From Mesostigma viride (taxonomy: Eukaryota; Streptophyta; Mesostigmatophyceae; Mesostigmatales; Mesostigmataceae), in NCBI GenBank assembly GCA_009746045.1, contig RPFO01000089.1, positions 1,043,364 through 1,103,363 of the forward strand: 60,000 nucleotides of DNA. The letters run 5' to 3'. Of the stretch, positions 1 through 10,175 are shown piece after piece. Numbering within the stretch: the stretch's first letter is position 1; each line of letters begins with the position of its first letter. The position numbers were made by a program, and so were the translations under genes. The notes beneath the pieces are model-generated. The model was given only the letters and a program-made list of their open reading frames with translations, was not told the DNA's origin and did no database searches.

Positions 1-2828
1 CCGGAAGGCCGCTGGGTCAAAACCCAGGGCCTGAGCCCAGAGGGCGGGCGGGATGTCACGCCCCAGGAGGCTGCGGTGGAGGCCAATGTAGCGCGTGACC
101 GAGAGGGCCGAAGCCCACCGGCCGCGCAGCTGGATGGCCTCCGGCGACTCGCCAGCGATGGCGTCGTGCGTCGCCCCCCCATGCCGGAGGCTGTGAAAAG
201 AAAACATCCCTGGGATGCCCATGCGGGCCTGCACAGCCTCCCACTGCTGCCTAGCCTGGCTGTACGTTAAGCCCCGAAAAAGGAGTGCATCCGGGGGCTG
301 GCCAGCCGTCAGACGTCGCAGGAGCCACAAAGAAAGTGGATCCCGGACGAGGACGTGCTGGGCCGCCCCCTGCGCAGTTTTGGGGTTGCGCAGCACAAGG
401 GCACCGACCATGGGCCCTGGCTCGAGAAGGGGGTGGCCGGGATGCGCCACATCCCGAACCCGCAGCCCTAGCGCCTCGCTAATGCGTAAATACTGCTGGA
501 AAGCAATAATAATCAACGCACTCAAATGCACCTGTCGACGTGAAACTAGCAACAGGGCAGTGAAATAGCAAAGGCGCCAGGGCATAGGCGGAGGGCTGAC
601 AGCCGGAACAAGCCGCTGCCAACCTGCTAGCAGGCGGTCCGCCAGTACCCAATTCCGAACAATGTCGGGGTAGTACAGGTGCAGACAGGCCTTGGCGTGC
701 TGGCATAAGGTACGCCCCCGCCCGCCTCTGGCATGGTAGACAGCAGAAATCCACTCACAGAAAATGGCTTCCGCGTCAGCTGGGTCGACAGGGCCAGGTG
801 GCGCCCACGCCACGTAGACAGCCGCCGCGCGCCGGTACGCTGGCAAGGTAGACACAGGGTTGACTGTGCCCTCCAAAAGTGCCAAGTCCCGAGGGCGTCG
901 CGCCCCCTCAGGCCCAGGGTTGGGATGCACGTCACCACACCGGGTCAAGTCAGGAATCCAAGCGCCACGCCGACTGGCCTTGTCAGCTGGGTTGTGGTCG
1001 GTAGCCACCCAGACCCAGTGGCTCTGCATGTCGCCAGCCAGTGACAGAGCGCAGTAGCGCCGAACCAGCTGGTTGAGGCGGTAGGAAGACGACCGCCCTC
1101 TGACAAACGCCCCCACCACAGCACTGGAGTCCACGAGCCGGACGACTCGCTTACCTCGACACGCCTTGGTCCGGCACGACCACTCGACCCCCTGTGTCGC
1201 AGCAATCGCCTCCTTGACGTTGATGTGGTTAGGCTGCCCCCGCCACCGGTAGGACAGTGCCGTACGCCAGTGGCCACTATCCAGCAGGCTGTAGTCCCCC
1301 TCCTCCATGCGCTCCAGGTCCCAGTCCTCCCCAGACGTTAAAGCTGTCGTCCGCCACCCCCGCGCTTCGCGCCGGGTCGCCAGCCGGGCACAATCGGCCC
1401 CAGGCAGGTCCCTGTAGACCACCCCACCGCCGGAGCCGCTCGCATCACTTGCGACGACCCGGTCAGAAAGGGGCCGGGCCCTGGCCGCCCTCAAAAAGGG
1501 GGCCAGGTCGATCGCCGCCTGAAGCTCCTGGCGGGCCCCCGCAGGGAGGCGCCAGCGGCGCCCAGGCAGGGAGGCATTCATGGCTGCTAGCAGCCGGTAC
1601 GTCTCAGACCACACCGAAAGCATGGGGCGGCACAGCAGATGCATCCACACCCACTTCCCAAGCACAGAACTAAGTTCGCGGTAGTAAGTGAACCCGCGAT
1701 CTAAGATTCTATGAGTAGCAGCGATAACTGCCACCACACGCTCAGGAACAGGCACCACGTCACCATCTCTTTGGTGAATGACACCCACCGCCTGCACACC
1801 AGTCTGCTCTGCTGTCGCCCGTACCACCTTGTCAGACTTCTGCACCAGCCCAACAGCGGCGTAGGCAGCCTGAACACGATCTAGCTGCTGATTCACCCCA
1901 TCCACCGACGCACAGTGGGTGAAATGGAGGTCATCGATCGTCACAGCATGCATACCTTCCAGATCCTGCCGAGATTCGAAGCACGGCGAGGGCGCCAAGG
2001 GCGCAGCAGGGTCCTCCTCCAGCCTCAGCCGGACGGTCTCCCCCGCCTCGTTGGCCTCCGCCACCAGGATCAGTATGGATCAGCGCGGACATGTTGATGC
2101 TCAGCCCACGACTAGCTTCCAACGGCGGCTTGGGGCCACAGCGGTACAACACAGACTGATGCACACACTGGGCCACGGCGACGGCCAGCTTGTTTCCCAT
2201 TGGCCAGCACAACATCCACGGCCACACCTTCCGACGAGCCCCACTCAGGCCCACCAGATCCGACCACACCGGCATCCACGCACAGTACCGCCGCATCCAA
2301 ACTGGCAGGCGGAGTCTGTTGTAGTACGAATCCAAATCTGATACGCCCCAAAAAACATCCTCCCCAGCGCGCGTGGGCAAATCGCAAATCACGCCAAGGT
2401 GTGGTAGAAAAGCGGGCATAGGATCTGGTAGTGGCATGTTGCCACGCCGGTTGTCCACAATCAGCCGTATACGGCCGTCGGGCTTTCCGACCCCAAAAGT
2501 ACCGTTCACCATAGGCGGCTCCTCCTCAAAAAATCCACCCAAAATCCCCCTCTCCACACACACCGTGCAAACCCGCGCGAACTCCTCCATGCTACACCCC
2601 CGCGAGATCCGCATCGACTTCTGCAAGATCCGCTCTGCTGCATGGGCTCAGCGTCCGTACCATCCTACTCTCATCATTCAAAATTGCTCCCCAAGAGGGG
2701 GGTAGTAAGTTCAGCACATCCACTTGGCCACCTTCCCCCGGACCAGGCAAGGCCAAGCGTGCGGCCACTAACGGCTCGTAAGGGGCTCCTTCAGCATATT
2801 CACCCCCATCCACTACAGATCCTGCCAT
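1..2828 (-). mobile_element. DIRS-like YR retrotransposon, 3' part
   Basis: This is the downstream part of a tyrosine-recombinase retrotransposon read on the minus strand; it runs off the window at position 1. It carries RT, RNase H and tyrosine recombinase and lacks a DDE integrase, which is the defining layout of the DIRS/Ngaro/PAT order. The upstream part (gag and the start of ORF2) lies at 21928-23326. The two parts are separated by a gypsy insertion that duplicated GCCAT (2824-2828 and 21928-21932). The terminal repeats are not visible because the 3' end is outside the window, so the exact family (DIRS, PAT, Ngaro or Kangaroo-like) is undecided. Confidence 0.85.
1..2828 (-). pseudogene. 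DIRS-like ORF2: RT, RNase H, 2A-like motif, tyrosine recombinase (partial)
   Basis: The RT part (about 2626-2065) shows KPDGRIRLIVDNRR and DLDSYYNRL, and the catalytic box IDDLHF lies near 1930. From about 2060 down to position 1 there is one uninterrupted minus-strand frame that leaves the window. RNase H motifs in it are ASDASGSGGG, NVKEAIA, LVDSSAV and TDHNPADKASR. The 2A-like motif GDVHPNPGP follows. The recombinase has YLRISEALGLRVRDV (first Arg), FHSLRHGG (HxxR) and RGRW...VTRYIG (catalytic Tyr), ending near 60. Two frame changes interrupt the N-terminal half, near 2645 and 2065, so this copy as it stands would not give a full polyprotein. The protein would reverse-transcribe element RNA and integrate the cDNA by Tyr-mediated recombination. 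The gypsy insertion at 2828 removes its first codons. Confidence 0.85.
910..936 (-). other. 2A-like ribosome-skipping motif in the DIRS-like ORF2
   Basis: The minus-strand frame reads C-GDVHPNPGP-EG in phase with both the upstream RNase H and the downstream recombinase. Canonical 2A peptides end DxExNPG|P; here the Glu position is His. It sits exactly in the linker between the two enzyme domains, where co-translational separation would free the recombinase. Skipping activity is inferred from the motif, and the Glu-to-His change may lower it. Confidence 0.6.
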
Positions 2829-3404
2829 TGTTACGCCCAGGCTCTACTCGATCCCAAACCCCGCGCCTAACCTTACCTAAACTAGTGAGGGTACCTAGCG
2901 ATGAGGAGCTGTATTGGCTATAAGACCTAGGACGCGACGACTCTGCTCTCAATGCATTCCGATACATGCGGTTACTGTACGCCATATACCAAATAATGCC
3001 GGGACACTACGAAGTAAACACTGGTAAATTCACGACCCAAAACGATGTATTACAATTCCATAATACACGCCGAGTGCGATTCACGAAGGACAACCGCTGC
3101 ATAAATGATCGCCGACATGCGTGTATGCTCGGGCCGACACCGACCCTCGCCTACAGGACCAACGCATGTCCACAAGGTTCAAACGGAGGATAAAGGACCA
3201 CTACTAAAGTATGCAGCGCGGCGCGACTGCACCAAGCCACCATACTGTACGATTGCCACGTCACAAGGCCCGGTACCAACCGGCCAAAAAGGTCCTAACT
3301 ACACGTAAGCTTAGGAAAGTCAACGGACTGTCTCGAAATGGCTGAGGCACAACAAAGGACCTAATTTACGTCTGTAACAACAACAAAAGTTACGCGACGT
3401 AACA
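2829..3404 (-). repeat. Gypsy LTR (3' LTR by signal orientation)
   Basis: 576 bp, starting TGTTACGCCC and ending GCGACGTAACA as read on the plus strand, with 7-bp inverted ends TGTTACG/CGTAACA. It matches 21355-21927 except for two transitions and three extra bases (CAA) near 3350. The short ORFs inside it are LTR sequence without coding support. Confidence 0.93.
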
Positions 3405-3776
3405 CCTCCCCCCCCACAAAGGTAGGGAGCCCTCGCTCTACGTACACGGAGGAAACCAAAGGAGAAGGAGGATCTAAAGCACCCAACAAAGCCTAACACA
3501 ATCGACAGGCCATCCAAGGTACAAAGCACCAACATGTTAACTCGGTCTCCACCACCACGCCGGGTGGTGTAGGGTTAGCCAGCACCAAGCCTGGTGGGAG
3601 GTTCCCCTAACTGCCTGGAACAGAGTCCTTGCCGGGGGGGACGGCACTGGGCAGGACACACAGAGTAAACAAATCAGTACCAAGGACCAAGAACGACCAA
3701 TCAACTGGCCAGAATATGAGGGCGACTCTATATACCGGAGGGACAACACCCTCAGGTCGGGCCTAGAGCCCTCTGT
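3405..3776 (-). other. Gypsy polypurine tract and 3' untranslated region
   Basis: On the minus strand GGGGGGGGAGG (3405-3415) directly abuts the LTR, as expected for the primer of plus-strand DNA synthesis. The remainder to 3776 lies between the stop of the minus-strand ORF and the tract; I see no gene in it. Confidence 0.7.
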
Positions 3777-6026
3777 CTACACACCAGTAGCCTGAAAAGT
3801 ACCACGGGTGGCCAAAAGCACATCCAGGTACGCCCGGTGATGAGCAACATCAGCAGGGTTATCATGCCTGTCTACATGGAGGAACACATCCTCCCAGACG
3901 CCATCAGGATACATGCCGAGGAAAGCCCAGTAGTAACGATGCTGTGTCAGGACCACCTGTCCACGGGCCCAGTCAAGGAACCCACACTGAAACTGTCGCA
4001 CGAAGGGCTCTGCCGACAGCAGAAGGAGGGCGCGCAGGAGGAACCGATGGAAGACCAGCTCACCACGAGCAACAGAGGTGAAAAACAAATCCAGGAAACG
4101 TCCCACGTTGCCGGGCCACAGACGCACGTGCCGAATCTCACGACCCTGCCAGCGGCGCAAGCACTGACGGGAGCCGTAAGTCGACAGGTGGGTACCCGTC
4201 GTACGCGGAGGCTGGAACCCAGGCTCATCCAGCCCCTGACCCGGAAGGGGCGCAGGGCGACAAGCATCCCACTGCAGGCCCGGCTGGATGCGCAGGGAGT
4301 AGAGAGCACCCGCAGGGACAGGACGACTGAAGTACATGGCATCCGAGGGCATGATCCACAGGGGCTGAGGATACGCCCACTGGACATCACCATAGGTATA
4401 GCAAGGATCGTTAGCAGCACGCGCCCAACGATATATGACCCTCTGCGCCCGCACCTCACCATCAAACAACGGATCGGCCAGCACCACCATATTAAACGGA
4501 GGCCTATCCGTCTCTAGTGGGAGGTTCATCTCCTGAGGTAACGAGGAGGCGTAGCAAAACTGAGACGATGACACCGTGTTGGTAACTACACTGGCCACAC
4601 GAGGGAGAGCCACAGCCCGACAGAGGGCGGCGGACATGGCCAGTCCAGCGACCGCAACATCGGACACCTGCGGATCTAGATGGGCCACTGTCGGAAAACG
4701 CTCACGGTCCGCGGCGGACAACACACTGAGCAGTTCTACCGCCCTGACATGCCGGAACTCTACCTCACTGACACGCGTGACCGAAGCCGAGGACGCCGCA
4801 ACAGGAGCAACGCGCGGTCGGTGGACGACGGCGGAGGCGGGCGCGACAGAAGAGGCGGTGGCGGCGGAAGTGGCGACAGGGGAAAACGTTGTGGCCGGTC
4901 GGGCGGAGGTCCAATCACCCATGGCCGAATCATACGCATCCTCGGTAGTGTCAAACACCCACTTGCCCGTCGACGCCTTGCCCAAATCTGGATGACGCTG
5001 AGGCTCGGTCGGCTGAGCAGGCGCGGCGGCCGCCGCCACGGACAGAGCGACAGCGGCCGGCTGAACAGGCGTGACGGAGGGCTCCACAGACGGAGCGACA
5101 GCCGCCGGCTGAACAGGCGTGACGGAGGGCTCCACAGACGGAGCGGAGTCGACCGGCTGGACAGGTGTGACGGAGGGCTCCACTGGCGGAAGGTGGGCGA
5201 CCGGTTGAACAGGCGCAACGGAGGACGCCACGGACACAGGTCCGACAGCCGGTCGAACAGGCGCGACGGAGGACACCACGGACGGAGGCTCGACGGCTGG
5301 CTGAGCGGGAACCGCAGACGGAGGTGCCGCGGTGAATGCAGTGAATGCCGACAACAACGCCTGGAATTGCGCTTGCATCTCCACGACGACGGTCGAGAGA
5401 CTGGCGACGGCAGGGTCAACAGGCGGAGGAAGAGACTCTGCAACCGAGGAGACCGTCACCGACGACCCTGGACCAGAGGAACCCGGCCGCCCGAGGTCCG
5501 GAGGAAGATCCGTGAGGGGCATGGAAGCTAGAACCTCCGCAGCCACGGCTGGTGGAGCTGAGGTTGCCTCATCTTCACGCTCCATGAATTCAACAGCCCT
5601 CACGAGGTCACAAGGGAACTCATCGAGCTCCGCATCCCCCTCAGCCGGAAGCCAGGGAAAAATATCCCTAATGCGCGCACGCCCATCCGGAGTCGATAGG
5701 TATGAAAAAATGCGCGGGCCCTGCAGCACGGCCTCTATCTGTGCAAGCGCAGGACAGCGTGAGCCACACCCGAGGACACAACGGCCAGCGTCATCGAAGC
5801 TATGCACAGCTAGATGTTGGCCCAGAGGGTCGGAGGCATGCCACGAAATACCGCACAGCGCTGTCCGGACTAAGGCCGCTCGGTCAGGCGTGAGGGCCGC
5901 ATGCACGCGGCCGCCTGGGAAGCAGCTCCGCGAGACCCATCGGCCTGGGAGCACCTCGTGGAATAACTGAGGATCTGGAGACGGAGGAGCAGCCAGGCGC
6001 TCCTCGTGAGGAGTAAGCGTCGCCAT
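3777..6026 (-). CDS. Gypsy-associated third ORF, function unknown
   Basis: An intact ORF of about 749 residues. I chose the ATG giving MATLTPHEERL because the frame upstream of it is non-ATG and merges into the pol 3' end. The N-terminal third is Cys/Leu-rich without a recognised fold. The centre is Pro/Val/Ser-rich with about 16-residue repeats of the type PSVEPSVTPVQP (48-bp DNA repeats near 5050-5200). The C-terminal 250 residues are Trp/Tyr/Arg-rich, for example DVQWAYPQPLWIMPSD and HRYYWAFLGMYPDGVWEDV. It follows a chromodomain fragment on the same strand and precedes the polypurine tract, so it occupies the position of a third ORF after pol. No convincing signal peptide or membrane anchor was seen, so I do not call it an envelope protein. 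A captured host gene or a structural protein are alternatives. Confidence 0.6.
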   Translation of the reverse strand: MATLTPHEERLAAPPSPDPQLFHEVLPGRWVSRSCFPGGRVHAALTPDRAALVRTALCGISWHASDPLGQHLAVHSFDDAGRCVLGCGSRCPALAQIEAVLQGPRIFSYLSTPDGRARIRDIFPWLPAEGDAELDEFPCDLVRAVEFMEREDEATSAPPAVAAEVLASMPLTDLPPDLGRPGSSGPGSSVTVSSVAESLPPPVDPAVASLSTVVVEMQAQFQALLSAFTAFTAAPPSAVPAQPAVEPPSVVSSVAPVRPAVGPVSVASSVAPVQPVAHLPPVEPSVTPVQPVDSAPSVEPSVTPVQPAAVAPSVEPSVTPVQPAAVALSVAAAAAPAQPTEPQRHPDLGKASTGKWVFDTTEDAYDSAMGDWTSARPATTFSPVATSAATASSVAPASAVVHRPRVAPVAASSASVTRVSEVEFRHVRAVELLSVLSAADRERFPTVAHLDPQVSDVAVAGLAMSAALCRAVALPRVASVVTNTVSSSQFCYASSLPQEMNLPLETDRPPFNMVVLADPLFDGEVRAQRVIYRWARAANDPCYTYGDVQWAYPQPLWIMPSDAMYFSRPVPAGALYSLRIQPGLQWDACRPAPLPGQGLDEPGFQPPRTTGTHLSTYGSRQCLRRWQGREIRHVRLWPGNVGRFLDLFFTSVARGELVFHRFLLRALLLLSAEPFVRQFQCGFLDWARGQVVLTQHRYYWAFLGMYPDGVWEDVFLHVDRHDNPADVAHHRAYLDVLLATRGTFQATGV

Positions 6027-6088
6027 GAAGGCTGTGGAGGGGGGGGACAACCATCCGCCCCATACACAAAAGGAAGAACATAAGGCAA

Positions 6089-6467
6089 GGAGGACAAACA
6101 ACTAGAGATGGTGCAGGTTTTTGTACTACCTCAAGAGGCGACTACACCCATCTAACTCCGACTCGGAGTACCATACTCTATCTACCTCCCCACGGGCATA
6201 CAACCACTTAACCTTGTACTGGCGTTGAGTACCGCGGCCCCTTTTTACATCTCTGTGGGCCACGATACTCTCTACCTCATCCTCTACTTCACCAGTGTCA
6301 GGGTTATGTTCCAAGGGAGCAGGAGCTAACTCTCTACCAGCAAACGTACTCTGATGATACAGTTTGAGCTTACTCCTATGGAAAGAGCGAGAGTGGGTCT
6401 GCCAAGAGGAGGGAATATCTATTTCATAGAGGAAATTGCCTACTCTAGAAAGCACACGGAAAGGGCC
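6089..6467 (-). repeat. Inverted duplicate of the gypsy pol 3' end (chromodomain)
   Basis: The minus strand repeats plus-strand 20968-21346 over 379 bp with a handful of substitutions. It encodes the last 109 or so residues of pol including the chromodomain (RQYKVKWLY, VWYSESELDG) and its stop. Here the stop is followed by the third ORF; at the other copy it is followed by the primer-binding site. Homology ends on the shared bases GGAGG, the likely junction of a template switch. Confidence 0.88.
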
Positions 6468-6988
6468 GCGGAGGTTTAGGTAGACGCGACGAAGCTCCCT
6501 TGCAGCACTATACGCCAGAGGCCTTCCGCGGCCAGGGCACAGAAGAAGACATCCTCTTGACAGGTAAGGGGCGGGTCGCCTGCAAGCTAGGGGGGTAGTG
6601 CTGCCCGATCCGGGACACGCCCTGCTTAGAAGTTAGACCTGCTCAAAGCGGATAACTCCTCACGTAGATAGTTTCTTTTCCTCTTCCTTCTGTGTGTGCA
6701 TTTCCTTGCTGGGTGCTGTTTGACGTTAGATAGTGGGTTGGCCGGTTCCGTTGTGCCGGTTAGCGAGACGATTAGCGTCTCGGAAGACTCCACCTCTTTT
6801 CCGTGCTTGCTGCTGCGTTTCTTTAGTTGATTTCTCGTGCAGAGCCTTGAGCCGCCTGCTCACATACAAACCGGTGCTGGCTTCCTCGTCTACTTTCTGG
6901 ATTCTGCTTTCAGATCCGGCAACGACAGCCGAGCCTACACCTACTGTAAAGTCTAGTCCCTCAGAGTCACCTAAACAAGGTACGTACC
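6468..6988 (+). other. Gypsy leader before the first plus-strand ORF
   Basis: About 520 bp without a supported ORF. It contains a GC-rich first half and a T-rich second half leading into the ATG at 6989. The normal 5' LTR and primer site that should precede such a leader are absent here; they lie beyond the pol 3' end at 21342-21927. Confidence 0.5.
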
Positions 6989-7420
6989 ATGCAGGGTGCT
7001 GGGCGCCAGCGTTTTTCTAACCGTCCTCGTTCCAGTTCCTCTAGTAATAATAGCCGTGCTAAATACTATGCGGTCATCACCTCTTCTTGGTCTTGTATTT
7101 TCCTTTCTTGGGCTGATGCCCGTTCCGTGATTAATAATTCCTCTGTTCCTGTTCTTAGATATAGGAAGTTTCACCTCTTTGAAGAAGCACAACAGTTTTG
7201 CCTTTGGTATAGTCAAACCGACATAGGACTCCATTCTCGCCCTACACGTCCTCCTCCTGAAATTCCCACTGCAGATATTTCTCCTCCTCATATCCCTGAC
7301 AGCTTCCTTACTCCTTTACCTTCTCCTACCCGTGAACGTGGGTCTTCTTCCTCCTCTATTGAAACCCCTCTTACCGTGGAATTTGGTTCCTTGTCAATCA
7401 CCGTGACCAAGAAGGAGTGA
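6989..7420 (+). CDS. Small gypsy ORF with RNase H1 N-terminal / viroplasmin-like domain
   Basis: 143 residues. After a Ser/Asn-rich start, residues 25-68 or so read KYYAVITSS...FLSWADA...YRKFHLFEEAQQFC. This matches the pattern YYAV-(x)n-I-(x)n-SW-(x)n-Y-(x)-F-(x)n-EA of the RNase H1 hybrid-binding and caulimovirus P6-type domain, which grips RNA/DNA hybrids or dsRNA. The rest is Pro/Ser-rich and ends with an intact stop. It lies 240 bp upstream of gag. A role in handling the replication hybrid is inferred; the domain call rests on pattern only. Confidence 0.55.
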   Translation: MQGAGRQRFSNRPRSSSSSNNSRAKYYAVITSSWSCIFLSWADARSVINNSSVPVLRYRKFHLFEEAQQFCLWYSQTDIGLHSRPTRPPPEIPTADISPPHIPDSFLTPLPSPTRERGSSSSSIETPLTVEFGSLSITVTKKE

Positions 7421-7662
7421 GCTAGATTGTTCTTTCCTTTTTCCTTGCTAAAGTGGATGCCACTTCCCTTTGTTTTTTTGGTCATGCCCCATTTGACCTG
7501 AATTTATTTTCTTTTTGACCTGATTTTCTTTTATCCTTGATCTGATTTTATTTTAGTTGTGGTCAGATTTTTGTTCGGTCCTTGACCAGATTTTTGTCTT
7601 ATCCTTGTTCAGCTTGTTAACTTTTCCTCGTCCAGTGTATTTCTTTCCTTTGCACCTCAAAC

Positions 7663-9336
7663 ATGTCCTCTCAACCGTCTCTTGGTGGGGGTATGTCTCC
7701 CATTAACCAACGTTCCTCAGGTGTTACTCCTGGTGTTAATCCTGGTACTCCTCAGTTGGCTATGGGTAATAGACGTGATTCCTTGGACACTGTCCATCAC
7801 TTGACTCCTCCGTCTCAGAGTGTACATTCTGACAGTACTCCCTCTACTCCGTCCTTTCACCGTTCACCTATTATTCCTCCTCCTACGTTTGAGGCGCGTA
7901 CTAGGGCTACTGCCCCATCCTCTGCTATTCCTCCTGGTAATGCTGGGAATCCCTCTGTGTCTGTACCCTCTCAGGCTCCTCAGGTGTCAGCCCCTCGTGG
8001 TGTACGTAGTCTCGCTCCTGTGGGCCCTACTGGGTATCCTACTGCCATTCCTACACATCCTCCTGCTTCCTGGGCATACCCTGATACGGCCTATGAAGCA
8101 GCCCAATTCCCGTCGCGTGTAGCAGAATTAGAGATTAATCAGGATTTTTGCACCATGCCTCTCCATGATAAAAACTATGATCATTTTTCCTATTCCACAA
8201 TGAGAGAAGCCTATACTGTTCCTCACACCTCGGGTCACCAACCTGACTCTGTGGCGCCCTCACGTCCTCTTCCTAAGACCTATCCTGCTCCTCATAATTG
8301 GTTACTGCCTGAGTATGTGCCTGTGGAAAAGAGTGGACCTATGGATAAAACTGATCCTTCTCGTGCATCTAAGCCCCCTCCCCTTCCCACCTTTACTAGT
8401 GTGCCTAAGTTAGATACCAGTTCCACTCCTCAGCAGTTTTTCACCTTCCTTATGCTCCTCACTCAGCAGACGGCCTCCTGGGAACAGTATTATAGGTGGA
8501 AACTTCCTGATGTTGTTCTTGTCCCTCATTACCTTACCACGTGTGTGGCTCCTGCCCTTGTCACCCTTATTCAATGTGAGTCCCTCGCGTCACATGCATA
8601 CCCTAACTCAGTAGCAGAATTGTTTAGGAGATTGGAAAATCATGTAGTGCCTCCAGACGCTGATTGGCAAGAACGCCTTAGCTTTGGATCCCTTGAGCAA
8701 GGCAATAAAACTTATAGGGAATATCAACGCGAATTTGATGCCCAGATGGTACGCATTCGAGACCTCTCAGGTGCGGAAGTCCGTGCTCGCTTCTTGCAAG
8801 GTCTTAATAAAAACCTCTTGCGTGAAGTTAAGAAACAGTTTTCTGCTTATCGTTTTCGCGACCTTCCTCTGGCTGCGGTTCGTACCCATCTCCTCCGTGT
8901 TGCTGATTTTATGTATGCTCCTGCTCCTGTCCGTACTAGGGTCCATAACCTTGTCCTCACCCCTGAAGAAGAAGAGGCATATGTAGAAGAATTAGATATT
9001 TGTGTTACAGATGTATCTGCATTGGATGTGTCTCACATCACGTGTTATCACTGTCATGAGGTGGGCCATCTTAAGAGGGAGTGCCCCAAGTTTCTTTGTG
9101 GAGCCCCCCCTCATCCCAATGCCCGCCCTCCGCGTACTCCTCAGCGGGCCTCTCCCCTTCGCCCACCCTCTGGTCGTTCCTCTTCTGCTCCTCAACCCTC
9201 TCGGTTAAATGCTGTACAGACAGGCTCCTTAGTGAATCCCCATTCTGATCAGGATGCCGTCCCCTCTCAATACCCGCGTGATTCTCCAGCAATGGCCTTC
9301 TCACCCGGGTTTCCTCCCCCGCGTTCCCTTGGATGA
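7663..9336 (+). CDS. gag: Gypsy Gag with CCHC zinc knuckle
   Basis: 557 residues. It has a long Pro/Ser/Thr-rich N-terminus, then a retrotransposon gag (capsid-type) region around residues 240-420 (SWEQYYRW, SLEQGNKTYREYQREFDAQM, ARFLQGLNKNLLREV). A zinc knuckle CYHCHEVGHLKRECPKF (CX2CX4HX4C) lies near residue 462. It forms the particle shell and binds element RNA. The stop is a single UGA; the frame then stays open into pol, so readthrough would give Gag-Pol. The ORF is intact. A 240-bp T-rich, gene-free spacer (7421-7662) precedes it. Confidence 0.9.
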   Translation: MSSQPSLGGGMSPINQRSSGVTPGVNPGTPQLAMGNRRDSLDTVHHLTPPSQSVHSDSTPSTPSFHRSPIIPPPTFEARTRATAPSSAIPPGNAGNPSVSVPSQAPQVSAPRGVRSLAPVGPTGYPTAIPTHPPASWAYPDTAYEAAQFPSRVAELEINQDFCTMPLHDKNYDHFSYSTMREAYTVPHTSGHQPDSVAPSRPLPKTYPAPHNWLLPEYVPVEKSGPMDKTDPSRASKPPPLPTFTSVPKLDTSSTPQQFFTFLMLLTQQTASWEQYYRWKLPDVVLVPHYLTTCVAPALVTLIQCESLASHAYPNSVAELFRRLENHVVPPDADWQERLSFGSLEQGNKTYREYQREFDAQMVRIRDLSGAEVRARFLQGLNKNLLREVKKQFSAYRFRDLPLAAVRTHLLRVADFMYAPAPVRTRVHNLVLTPEEEEAYVEELDICVTDVSALDVSHITCYHCHEVGHLKRECPKFLCGAPPHPNARPPRTPQRASPLRPPSGRSSSAPQPSRLNAVQTGSLVNPHSDQDAVPSQYPRDSPAMAFSPGFPPPRSLG

Positions 9337-9558
9337 TGTAGGGGGGGAGGGAAAACAGTAGACCTGTCAGCAGGGGGTAGCCTGGTCAGGTCCTCAGCTA
9401 GTACCCCAAGCCCTGAAAATTTTTGTTTACCTGTTTTTGTCACTACTGTGGATGCTGCATCCTCTGCACCCCTGCGTGTGCGTCCTTTGATGTTTCTAAA
9501 TGGTGGCCTTACCGTTCCTACTACCGTGGTAGACCCTTTTCTGCGTCCTCATGATATC

Positions 9559-10175
9559 AGTTGTGAGGGTGAGAATGCCACGAATTCCGCCATGGTTCTT
9601 GCAGGAAGTTGCCTTTATTAATAACAAGGAAACACAGACGTAAGTCACGTCACTTCCAAGACTGCACGCAGCACAGACGACAGGGTCGCAGTGCCAAGAG
9701 AACGTGCACGCAAGAACTAGCGTCCCGGTGTGACCAAGTCACTCATATAGCTTGCTAGGGACGCGTCCAAGTATTCAGCTGCACTGTCACAGCTGAACTG
9801 TCAATCAATTGATTACACAGACTCTGGCACGCCTTTGGCGCGCAGATCTATCAATTGTCCATACGGCTAGTCCTGTGGACCTATCCGTACACTAGTCAGC
9901 ATCAATTGTCTCATAGGTCCTGGCGCGCTACAGCACGCCTACCTATCAATTGACCATCAAGTCCTGTACAAGTCCTGTCAACGTCCTGCGGACTATCAAA
10001 GTGACACTTGTACATCCTGTGTCCGTACGCGCCCACAGTGGCGCGCCGGGTACTGTCGGCACAGCCTAGGAAACGTCATAACTTTTACGTTCCTTAACCA
10101 AATGAGGCGTTCAAGGTGCCGTTGGAAAGAGCGTAACAATCTCTATCCATCTAACGTAAATCCTTTACGTTAACT
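9559..10175 (-). repeat. Copia-1 3' LTR
   Basis: 617 bp, ends AGTT...AACT, essentially identical to 16765-17381. It is the 3' LTR because a purine-rich tract on the minus strand (10176-10198, ending GAAGGGATTGG) abuts it on the internal side. Confidence 0.93.

Noticed and set aside
2966-3308. Small ORFs in the gypsy LTR, present twice (also 21492-21834)
   Set aside because: They lie wholly in the LTR, overlap each other and show no family resemblance.
4680-5531. Plus-strand Arg/Gly-rich ORF opposite the gypsy third ORF
   Set aside because: Antisense shadow of the Pro/Val repeat region with biased composition.
3777-6026. Envelope gene
   Set aside because: No signal peptide at the chosen start, no clear transmembrane anchor and no cleavage site; only the position after pol would fit.
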